Shown: piece by piece, positions 26,631 through 33,896 of the stretch
Position numbering within the stretch: the stretch's first letter is position 1
Layout of the letters: each line of letters starts with the position of its first letter
NCBI RefSeq assembly: GCF_022760965.1
Contig: NZ_JAKVIJ010000008.1
Span: forward strand, 1-64,000
DNA length: 64,000 nt
Direction: 5' to 3'
Source of the DNA: Simplicispira sedimenti
GTDB lineage: Bacteria; Pseudomonadota; Gammaproteobacteria; Burkholderiales; Burkholderiaceae_C
Position numbers and translations under genes: made by a program
The notes under the pieces: model-generated
Databases searched by the model: none
Told to the model about the DNA's origin: nothing
What the model saw: the letters and a program-made list of their open reading frames with translations, nothing else

Positions 26631-27058
26631 CACGGGTGGCCTCGGGCGGGTTCTGGGGTGGACAGGGTAGGATCGAAAAGCTGGCTGGCGGCAATCAGGC
26701 CCGCGCGCACCAGCAGCGCCTCGGGGACCACTTCATGGCTGGTGCCATCGATTTCCAGCGTGCGGCACTCCGCATCGCCGCACACATCGCAGCACTGGCT
26801 GCTGCCACTGCGTGCGCCCAGCCAGTCTTCCAGCGGACGGCCACCCACCCAGATGCGGTTGGACTGGTCGGGCTGTTGCAGGAACGTGGCCAGATCGATC
26901 TCGCGCGTTTCCAGCACCGGTCGCACGCCGAGCGGCTCCAGGGCCGCGCGCAAGCGGTCCACGGCCTGCTGCACTTGCTGCTGCGTTCCGGCACAGCGCG
27001 GGCAGGTGGAGCCCGTGGAATCAATCAATCGCTGCCAGGTAATGGTGAGTTCTTTCAT
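26630..27058 (-). CDS. DUF2703 domain protein of the ars operon
   Basis: 142 residues, start at 27058 (MKELTITWQRLIDSTGSTC). It has a thioredoxin-like look: an N-terminal strand followed by CPRC (Cys20 and Cys23), then a mid-protein strand and SSQCCDVCG (about 87-94), altogether five or six cysteines in two clusters. DUF2703 members are found next to arsenic or mercury genes, and the function is unestablished. Its start overlaps the arsR stop (ATGA) and its stop overlaps arsC, so it is translated in step with both. A thiol-based reductase or metalloid-binding role is plausible, but this is inference. Confidence 0.8.
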   Translation of the reverse strand: MKELTITWQRLIDSTGSTCPRCAGTQQQVQQAVDRLRAALEPLGVRPVLETREIDLATFLQQPDQSNRIWVGGRPLEDWLGARSGSSQCCDVCGDAECRTLEIDGTSHEVVPEALLVRAGLIAASQLFDPTLSTPEPARGHP

Positions 27059-27393
27059 GGGCAATCCGTACAGGCAGCAACCGCATGCGGGCCCAGGCAA
27101 GCCTCGGGGTGACCGCCACAGCATTCGGCAGTGAGATAGGCCACCAGCTCCCCCATGAGCGCCATGTGGGCGCGGTAGCGCTGGAAGCGCCCTTCCTGCG
27201 TCACCGACAGCAGGCCCGCTTGCGTGAGCGCCTTGAGATGAAACGACAGGTTGGTCGCGGGCAATCCGAGTGCTGCCGCGATCTCACCCGCCACCAGCCC
27301 ATCGGGGGCATGCCGGACCAGCAAGCGGAACACATCCAGACGCACGCTGGAAGCGAGCGACTCGAAGACGATGATGGCTGTCTCTTTTTCCAT
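27055..27393 (-). CDS. arsR: ArsR-family As(III)-responsive repressor
   Basis: 112 residues. Winged helix-turn-helix repressor of the ars operon: the recognition region is GLPATNLSFHLKALTQAGLL. The classical metal site in helix 3 (CVCDL of E. coli ArsR) is absent. Instead there is a C-terminal Cys cluster, AECCGGHPEAC (about Cys91, Cys92, Cys99), resembling the alternative site reported for Acidithiobacillus-type ArsR. The ATG at 27393 is used; a TTG five codons upstream is the alternative. The predicted promoter places the transcription start at or next to this ATG, so the mRNA may be leaderless. It is first in the operon, directly downstream of a palindromic operator. Confidence 0.92.
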   Translation of the reverse strand: MEKETAIIVFESLASSVRLDVFRLLVRHAPDGLVAGEIAAALGLPATNLSFHLKALTQAGLLSVTQEGRFQRYRAHMALMGELVAYLTAECCGGHPEACLGPHAVAACTDCP

Positions 27394-27399
27394 GCTTTG

Positions 27400-27428
27400 A
27401 TTATTCAATACTTATTGAAACATTGCAA
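27400..27428 (-). promoter_or_regulatory. ars promoter with ArsR operator in the spacer
   Basis: On the minus strand: -35 TTGCAA (27428-27423), a 17-bp spacer, -10 AATAAT (27405-27400). The spacer holds nearly all of a perfect 7-2-7 palindrome, TTCAATA-AG-TATTGAA (27404-27419), a typical ArsR/SmtB operator. Counting 7 nt from the -10 gives a start at about 27393, the A of the arsR ATG. Confidence 0.7.
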
Positions 27429-27566
27429 TAATAAAAGGCAATCCATCGTTCACGCCAATGCTCCCGCCGAAAAGGGTCTGAGGCACCGAGTTCCCAGCCC
27501 AGAGAAACGCCCTGTCCCGCACCCGATCGGCCTACACTTCCCAGGCACACAGCCCTGTTCCACACC

Positions 27567-30176
27567 GTGCCCGATTCCACAGCCCCCGTTTCCGAGCGCT
27601 TTCACGGACTGAGCTCTGCCCAAGCACAGCAACGCCTGGCCACCGAAGGGAGCAATCTGCTGCCGTCCAGCACACCCAAGTCCACGCTGGCCATCGTGCG
27701 GGACGTGGTCACCGAGCCCATGTTCCTGATGCTGCTGGCCGCAGGCGGCATCTACCTGGCCCTGGGCGACCGGGGCGAGGCCCTGTTCCTGCTGGGCTTC
27801 GTGTTCGTGGTCATCGGCATCACGCTGGCACAGGAGCGCAAGACCCAGCGCGCGCTCGAATCCTTGCGCGACCTGTCGGCACCGCGCGCCCTGGTCATCC
27901 GCGATGGCCAGGAACAGCGCATCGCCGGACGCGACGTAGTGTGCGGCGACCTGCTGGTGCTGCACGAGGGCGACCGCATCGCCGCCGATGCCCTGCTGAT
28001 CGACGGCCAGCTCGAAGTGGATGAATCCCTGCTCACCGGCGAGGCCGCGCCCGTGGCCAAGCTGCCCATGGCGCCCAACGGCCAGCCAGAGGCGGCCCTG
28101 GCACCCGGCGGTGACGGCACGCCAGGCCTGTTCGCCAGCACCGTGGTCACGCGGGGCGTGGGCGTGGCACGGGTGTGCGCCACGGGCGCCCGGACGGCCG
28201 TGGGGCGCATCGGCGCCGACCTGGCGGCCACCACCGAGCCGCCCTCGGCGCTGCAGGAAGGCTCGCGCCGGCTGGTGCGCAACTTGGGCATCGGTGCCGT
28301 GGTGCTGGCGCTGGCCCAGGTGCTGCTGGGCTGGTGGTGGAACGGCCGACCCCTGCTGGAGAGCCTGCTCTCAGGCATCGCCCTGGCCATGGCCATCCTG
28401 CCCGAAGAGATTCCCGTCATCCTGACCGTATTTCTGGCGCTGGGCGCCTGGCGCATCGCGCACCAGAAGGTGCTGACGCGGCGCGTCACCGCCGTCGAGG
28501 CGCTGGGCGCCATCACCGTGCTGGCCGTGGACAAGACGGGCACGCTCACCCTCAACCGCATGGCCGTGGCCGAGCTGGCCACGCCCGAGCAGCATTTCCG
28601 CCCCGAAGGTGCCAGCCATCTGCCGGAGGAATTCCACCGGCTGGCCGAGTTCGCCATGCTGGCCACGCCGGGCGACCCGTTCGACCCGATGGAGAAGGCC
28701 ATCCAGCATTTCGGCCACCAGTGGCTGGAAGACACCGAGCATGTGCACGACGGACGCGAGCCCGAATTCGAGTACGCCCTCTCGGGCGAGATCCTGGCCA
28801 TGACGCGCGTGTTCGCCAGCGACGAGCCCGATATGCACCTGCTGGCCACCAAAGGCGCGCCCGAAGCCGTGGCCGACCTGTGCCATCTCGATGCCGCGCG
28901 GCTGGACGCGATTCGTCGCCAGGTCGAGGCCATGGCCGAACGCGGCCTGCGCGTGCTCGGCGTGGCGCGGGGACGCTGGCGGGGCCCGGCGCTGGCGCCC
29001 GATCAGAGCCCGCCCTGGCCGACCAGCCAGCACGACTTCGACTTTGATTTCCTCGGCCTCCTGGCGCTGGCCGACCCGCCCCGCCCCGAGGTGCCCGCCG
29101 CGCTGGCCGAATGCCGGCGTGCCGGCGTGCGCGTAGTCATGATGACCGGCGACCACCCGGCCACGGCCCGCGCCATCGCCCAGCAGGTGGGCCTGTCAAA
29201 CCGCCCCGAGGTCATCACCGGCGCGGTGCTGGAGGCGCTGGACGATGCGGCCCTTGCCAAGCGGCTGCGCCATGTGGACCTGTGCGCGCGTCTCAAGCCC
29301 CAGCACAAGCTGCGCCTGGTGCAACTTCTGCGCGCCAGCGGCGAAGTGGTGGCCATGACCGGCGACGGCGTGAACGACGCCCCCGCGCTCAAGGCGGCCG
29401 ACGTGGGCATCGCCATGGGCGAGCGCGGCACCGACGTGGCGCGCGAGGCCGCCGCGCTGGTGCTGCTGGACGACAGCTTTGCGCGCATCGTGGCCGCCAT
29501 CCGCCAGGGCCGGCGCATCGACGACAACGTGCGCAAAGCCACACGCTTTGTGTTCGCCGTGCATGTGCCCATCATCGCGCTGGCGCTCGTGCCCACGCTG
29601 CTGCACTGGCCGGTGCTGCTGCTGCCGGTGCATATCGTGCTGATGGAACTGCTGATCGACCCAGCCTGCTCCATCGTGTTCGAGGCCGAACCCGAGGACA
29701 GCGACACCATGGAACGCCCGCCACGCCCGGTGTCGGATTCGCCCTTCGCCGCTGGCCCCCTGCTCTCCTCCGTGCTGCAGGGCCTGGGCATGGCCGCCGT
29801 GCTGCTGGGCGGGCAGGCCTGGCTGGTGGCCCAGGGCTGGAGCGGCGCACAAGGCCGCGCCGTGGTGTTCAGCACCCTGGTACTGGGCGTGATGCTGCTG
29901 ATCCTGGCCAACCGCGACCTGTCGCGCCCAGCACTGATGGGTGTGACCGACCCCAACCCCTGGCTATGGCGCATGGCCGCCGCCATGGCGCTGCTGCTGG
30001 CTGCGGTCCTGGGCCTCCCCGTGCTGCGTGACCTGATGGGCCTGGCCCTGCCAGGCATGCCAGGGCTGGCGACAGGCGTCGGCCTGGTGGCGCTGTGCCT
30101 GGTGTGGCTGGAAGCTGTACGCCAGGTGCAGCAGCGCTGGCGCAGCGCCCCCACGCTGCGGCAAAACGGGGGATGA
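27567..30176 (+). CDS. Cation-translocating P-type ATPase (P2-like)
   Basis: 869 residues, GTG start. P-type hallmarks: actuator motif LTGEAAP, phosphorylation site DKTGTLTLNR (Asp about 322), and the hinge TGDGVNDAPALK. The N-terminus (GLSSAQAQQRLATEGSNLL) is the cation-ATPase N-domain. Membrane helix 4 has LPEEIPV and helix 6 ELLIDP, in place of the CPC/SPC of heavy-metal pumps, so it groups with Ca2+/Mn2+-type (P2) enzymes and not with copper or zinc exporters. The transported ion is uncertain. It diverges from the ars operon across 173 nt and may be unrelated to arsenic. Ribosome site and start choice are weak. Confidence 0.88.
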   Translation: MPDSTAPVSERFHGLSSAQAQQRLATEGSNLLPSSTPKSTLAIVRDVVTEPMFLMLLAAGGIYLALGDRGEALFLLGFVFVVIGITLAQERKTQRALESLRDLSAPRALVIRDGQEQRIAGRDVVCGDLLVLHEGDRIAADALLIDGQLEVDESLLTGEAAPVAKLPMAPNGQPEAALAPGGDGTPGLFASTVVTRGVGVARVCATGARTAVGRIGADLAATTEPPSALQEGSRRLVRNLGIGAVVLALAQVLLGWWWNGRPLLESLLSGIALAMAILPEEIPVILTVFLALGAWRIAHQKVLTRRVTAVEALGAITVLAVDKTGTLTLNRMAVAELATPEQHFRPEGASHLPEEFHRLAEFAMLATPGDPFDPMEKAIQHFGHQWLEDTEHVHDGREPEFEYALSGEILAMTRVFASDEPDMHLLATKGAPEAVADLCHLDAARLDAIRRQVEAMAERGLRVLGVARGRWRGPALAPDQSPPWPTSQHDFDFDFLGLLALADPPRPEVPAALAECRRAGVRVVMMTGDHPATARAIAQQVGLSNRPEVITGAVLEALDDAALAKRLRHVDLCARLKPQHKLRLVQLLRASGEVVAMTGDGVNDAPALKAADVGIAMGERGTDVAREAAALVLLDDSFARIVAAIRQGRRIDDNVRKATRFVFAVHVPIIALALVPTLLHWPVLLLPVHIVLMELLIDPACSIVFEAEPEDSDTMERPPRPVSDSPFAAGPLLSSVLQGLGMAAVLLGGQAWLVAQGWSGAQGRAVVFSTLVLGVMLLILANRDLSRPALMGVTDPNPWLWRMAAAMALLLAAVLGLPVLRDLMGLALPGMPGLATGVGLVALCLVWLEAVRQVQQRWRSAPTLRQNGG

Positions 30177-30177
30177 A

Positions 30178-31794
30178 CTACGCGGCGGCCGCGACCAGCC
30201 GCTGCGTGTAGGGGTGCTGTGGCGCGTCGAGCACCTGGCCCACACTGCCCTGCTCCACCACTGTGCCATCCTTCATCACCAGCACCTCGTGCGCCATGGC
30301 GCGGATCACATCCACGTCGTGCGTGATGAGCAGGTAGCTCAGGCCCTTGTCCTTCTGCAAGCGCTGCAACAGGCCCAGCACCTGCTGCTGGATGGTGACG
30401 TCGAGCGCGCTGGTGGGTTCGTCCAGCACCAGCACGCGCGGCTGCACGATGAGCGCGCGCGCCACCGCCAGGCGCTGGCGCTGCCCCCCCGAGAATTCAT
30501 GCGGGTAGCGCGCCAGCAGGCCGGGGAACTGTTCCTCGGTCAGTCCCACCTCGGCCAGGGCCGCCTCCACCCTGGAGCGGCGTGCCGCCCCATCCAGCGC
30601 GGGCTCGTGCACCTTCAGGCCCTCGCCCACGATCTCCTCCACCGTCAGACGCGGCGAGAGCGAGGAGAACGGATCCTGGAACACCACCTGCACCTGGCGG
30701 CGCAGTTGCTGGTTGGCCAGGGTATTGCGCGTGGCGGGCTGCTGCCAGCCCTGCCCCGCCACCGCCAGTTCGCCGCCGTGCGGCAGCAGGCCCAGGATGG
30801 CCTGCGCCAGCGTGGACTTGCCCGAGCCCGATTCCCCCACCACGCCCAGCGTGCGGCCCGGTGGCAGTTGCAGCGTGGCACCCTGCACGGCGACGAATTC
30901 ACCCTTGCGGAACCAGCCCCGGATGCCGGGCAGCGGCGTGGGGTAGACCACGCGCAGGTGCTGCGCCTGGACCACGGGGGCGGTGCCCTCGGGCAGCGCG
31001 CCTTCCACCACATCGCGCCGGGGCTGGCTGGCGATGAGGCGCTGGGTGTAGGGGTGCTGCGGCGCGCGGAACACGTCGGCGACGCTGCCCTGCTCCACCA
31101 GCACGCCCTGCTCCATCACGGCCACGCGGTCGGCAAAGCGGCGCACCAGGTTCAGGTCGTGGGTGATGAGCAGCACGGCCATGCCGCTGCTGCGTTGCAG
31201 CTCGGACAGAAGATCGAGAATCTGGCCGCGCAGCGTGACGTCGAGCGCCGTCGTGGGCTCGTCGGCCAGCAGCAGCGCGGGTTCGCTCGCCAGGGCCATG
31301 GCGATCATGGCGCGCTGGCGCTGGCCGCCGCTGAGCTGGTGCGGAAAGCTGCCCGCACGCCGTTCGGGCTCGGGAATGCCGGTTTTTGCTAGCAATTCAA
31401 TAGCTTCTTGCGCAGATTCTGCGGGCGTCAGAGCCTTTTTCAGCTCCAAAACCTCGGCGATCTGCTGGCCGATGGTCATGAGCGGGTTCAGCGCCGTCAT
31501 GGGCTCCTGGAACACCATGGCGATCTCGCCACCGCGCACGCCGCGCATTTCGCGCTCCGATAACGAGAGCAGGTCGCGCCCGCGCAGCATGGCCTGGCCA
31601 CTGATTTTTGCCTCGCCCGCCAGGCGCAGCAGGCTCAAAGCGGTGATGGTCTTGCCCGAGCCGGATTCGCCCACCAGCGCGAGCTTTTCGCCCGGCGCAA
31701 TGTCGAAGCCCACGCCGCGCACCACCTCCTTGGCGCCGAAGCGCACCGACAGGTCGCGCACCTGCAGCAGCGGATTCACGGCTTCGCTGCTCAT
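30178..31794 (-). CDS. yejF: ABC transporter ATP-binding protein YejF (dipeptide/microcin C-type importer)
   Basis: 538 residues with two ABC cassettes in tandem. Walker A motifs are GESGSGKT (first) and GESGSGKS (second); signature motifs are LSGGQRQR and FSGGQRQR; Walker B regions are LLADEPTTALD and LVLDEPTSALD. It energises the YejBE permease for peptide uptake. Residues about 118-138 (ALTPAESAQEAIELLAK) are encoded by an R1 repeat, in the helical subdomain between Walker A and the signature motif. From memory of the E. coli protein, the length of this region is unchanged. The start at 31794 overlaps the yejE stop (ATGA). Confidence 0.94.
   Translation of the reverse strand: MSSEAVNPLLQVRDLSVRFGAKEVVRGVGFDIAPGEKLALVGESGSGKTITALSLLRLAGEAKISGQAMLRGRDLLSLSEREMRGVRGGEIAMVFQEPMTALNPLMTIGQQIAEVLELKKALTPAESAQEAIELLAKTGIPEPERRAGSFPHQLSGGQRQRAMIAMALASEPALLLADEPTTALDVTLRGQILDLLSELQRSSGMAVLLITHDLNLVRRFADRVAVMEQGVLVEQGSVADVFRAPQHPYTQRLIASQPRRDVVEGALPEGTAPVVQAQHLRVVYPTPLPGIRGWFRKGEFVAVQGATLQLPPGRTLGVVGESGSGKSTLAQAILGLLPHGGELAVAGQGWQQPATRNTLANQQLRRQVQVVFQDPFSSLSPRLTVEEIVGEGLKVHEPALDGAARRSRVEAALAEVGLTEEQFPGLLARYPHEFSGGQRQRLAVARALIVQPRVLVLDEPTSALDVTIQQQVLGLLQRLQKDKGLSYLLITHDVDVIRAMAHEVLVMKDGTVVEQGSVGQVLDAPQHPYTQRLVAAAA
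31383..31443 (+). repeat. R1 palindromic repeat, copy C, inside yejF (antisense orientation)
   Basis: On the plus strand: GCTAGCAATTCAATAGCTTC, TTGCGCAGATTCTGCGGGCG, TCAGAGCCTTTTTCAGC. Shared blocks with copies B and H are ATAGCTTCTTGCGC and GGGCGT. Read backwards in yejF it encodes ALTPAESAQEAIELLAK, the same phase and a related peptide to that in truB. Confidence 0.75.
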
Positions 31795-32840
31795 CGGTCG
31801 GCCTTTCGGGGGTCGAGCGCATCGCGCAGTGCGTCGCCCATGAAGGTCAGCAGCAGCAGCGTAACCACCAACACGGCAAACGTGCTGAGCGAAATCCACC
31901 ACGCATCGATGCTGTTCTTGCCCTGCGATAACAGTTCGCCCAGGCTCGGCGTGCCCGGCGGCACGCCCAGGCCCAGGAAGTCGAGCGATGTCAGCGCCAA
32001 AATGGCCGCGCTCATGCGGAACGGCAGGAAGGTGACCACTGGCGTCAGGCTGTTGGGCAGGATGTGGCGCCAGATGATCTGCGCATTGCCCACGCCCAGC
32101 GCGCGCGCGGCCTTCACGTAGTCGAGCTGGCGGTTGCGCAGGAATTCGGCGCGCACGTAGTCCGACAGGCCCATCCAGCCGAACAGGCTCAGCAAAATCA
32201 GCAGCAGCGAAATGCTGGGCGCAAACACCGCGCTGAAGATGATGAGCAGGTACAGCTCGGGCATGGAGCCCCAGATCTCGATGAAGCGCTGGAAGGCCAG
32301 GTCCGTCTTGCCGCCAAAAAAACCCTGGACGGCCCCAGTGAGCACGCCCAGCGCCACACCCGTCACCGTGTGCGCCAGCGCAAACAGCACGCTCACGCGA
32401 AAGCCGTAGATGAGCTGCGCCAGCAGATCACGCCCCCGATCGTCGGTGCCCAGCCAGTTGTCCGCCGTGGGCGCCGAGGGGTTGGGCGCCTTGGCGAAGT
32501 AGTTGAGCGTGTTCGGGCCGTAGGGGTTGAGGGTATAGAGCGCCCAATTGCCACCTGTGGTGATGCGCTCGCGGATGAAGGGGTCGAGGTAGTCGGCGGG
32601 CGTCTCGAAGTCGCCGCCAAAGGTCTTCTCGGGGTAGTCCTTGAGCATGGGAAAGTAGGTCTGCCCCTCGTAGCGCACGATGAGCGGCCGGTCGTTGCTG
32701 ACCAGCTCGGCGCACAGGCTGACCAGCACCAGCGTGCAAAAGACGAGCAGGCTCCAGTAGCCCAGGCGGTTGCGCTTGAAACGCAGCCAGGCGCGGCGGG
32801 AGGGAGAGAGCGAGGGCGAAGGCGAAGAAACGGTGCGCAT
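31791..32840 (-). CDS. yejE: ABC transporter permease YejE
   Basis: 349 residues from the ATG at 32840; a TTG at 32861 would add seven. One membrane helix at the N-terminus precedes a periplasmic insert (about 50-135, with DYPEKTFGGDFETPADYLDP), and then the OppC-like permease core with GTDDRGRDLLAQLIYGFRVS and the EAA loop in AARALGVGNAQIIWRHILPNS. It forms the inner-membrane channel with YejB for peptide import. It overlaps yejF by 4 nt and follows yejB closely. Confidence 0.93.
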   Translation of the reverse strand: MRTVSSPSPSLSPSRRAWLRFKRNRLGYWSLLVFCTLVLVSLCAELVSNDRPLIVRYEGQTYFPMLKDYPEKTFGGDFETPADYLDPFIRERITTGGNWALYTLNPYGPNTLNYFAKAPNPSAPTADNWLGTDDRGRDLLAQLIYGFRVSVLFALAHTVTGVALGVLTGAVQGFFGGKTDLAFQRFIEIWGSMPELYLLIIFSAVFAPSISLLLILLSLFGWMGLSDYVRAEFLRNRQLDYVKAARALGVGNAQIIWRHILPNSLTPVVTFLPFRMSAAILALTSLDFLGLGVPPGTPSLGELLSQGKNSIDAWWISLSTFAVLVVTLLLLTFMGDALRDALDPRKADR

Positions 32841-32853
32841 GCCGTGGAACGGA

Positions 32854-33888
32854 TCAATCAAACTTCACGCGCGGGTCCACCCACACGTAGCACAGGTCGG
32901 AGATCAGCTTGGTCACCAGCCCGATCAGCGTGAACAGGTAGAGCGTGCCCAGCACCACGGGGTAGTCGCGCCGGATCACGCTCTCGTAGCTCAGCAGGCC
33001 CAGGCCGTCGAGCGAGAACAGTGTTTCGATGAGCAGCGAGCCCGCAAAGAAAGCGCCAATGAAGGCCGCCGGAAAGCCCGTGATGATGGGAATCAGCGCG
33101 TTGCGGAACACATGCTTCCACAGCACCTGGCGCTCCGACAGGCCCTTGGCGCGCGCCGTCAGCACGTACTGCTTGCGGATTTCCTCCAAAAAGGCGTTCT
33201 TGGTCAGCATGGCCGTCACGGCAAAGCTGCCCAGCACCATGGCCGTGATGGGCAGGGTGATGTGCCACAGGTAGTCCACAATGCGCGCCCCCCAGCCCAA
33301 CTCCTCCCAGTTCGCCGAGGTCAACCCGCGCAGCGGGAACCACTGCAACTGCCCGCCAAAGATGACCAGCAGCGCCACGCCCAGCACAAAGCCGGGGATG
33401 GCGTAGCCCACCAGGATGAGCAGCGTGGTCACCAGGTCGAAGCGCGAGCCCGCGCGTACCGCCTTGGCCACGCCCAGCGGCACGGCCACAAGGTAGCTGA
33501 TGAAAAAGGTCCACAGCCCCAGGCTGATGGAGACGGGGAGCTTCTCCACCACGAGCTGCCATACGTCCTTGTTCTGGAAGAAGCTCTTGCCCAGGTCGAA
33601 GCGCGCGAACTGGCCCAGCATCTGCAGGAAGCGCTCGTGCGCGGGCTTGTCGAAGCCGTAGAGCGCCTTGATCTGCTCCAGGCGCTTGGGGTCCACGCCC
33701 TGCGCGCCCCGGTAGCTCAGGCCCCCACCCTCGGCGCCGCCGCCCACGCCCGCACCGGCCTTGGCCTCGGCCATGTACTGCTCCACCGGGCCGCCGGGCA
33801 CGAACTGGATCACCACGAAGGTCAGCAGCAACACACCCAGCAAGGTGGGCAGCATGAGCAGGATGCGCTTGAGGATGTAGGCCAGCAT
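32854..33888 (-). CDS. yejB: ABC transporter permease YejB
   Basis: 344 residues. OppB-type permease with six membrane segments: it begins MLAYILKRILLMLPTLLGVL, and the EAA-like loop is seen in TARAKGLSERQVLWKHVFRNA. A Gly-rich stretch (about 45-57, AGAGVGGGAEGGG) is an unusual linker in the first periplasmic region. It partners YejE. It is located 8 nt downstream of yejA, and its stop lies 13 nt before the chosen yejE start, so the four genes form one operon. Confidence 0.94.
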   Translation of the reverse strand: MLAYILKRILLMLPTLLGVLLLTFVVIQFVPGGPVEQYMAEAKAGAGVGGGAEGGGLSYRGAQGVDPKRLEQIKALYGFDKPAHERFLQMLGQFARFDLGKSFFQNKDVWQLVVEKLPVSISLGLWTFFISYLVAVPLGVAKAVRAGSRFDLVTTLLILVGYAIPGFVLGVALLVIFGGQLQWFPLRGLTSANWEELGWGARIVDYLWHITLPITAMVLGSFAVTAMLTKNAFLEEIRKQYVLTARAKGLSERQVLWKHVFRNALIPIITGFPAAFIGAFFAGSLLIETLFSLDGLGLLSYESVIRRDYPVVLGTLYLFTLIGLVTKLISDLCYVWVDPRVKFD

Positions 33889-33896
33889 GGGAGGGC

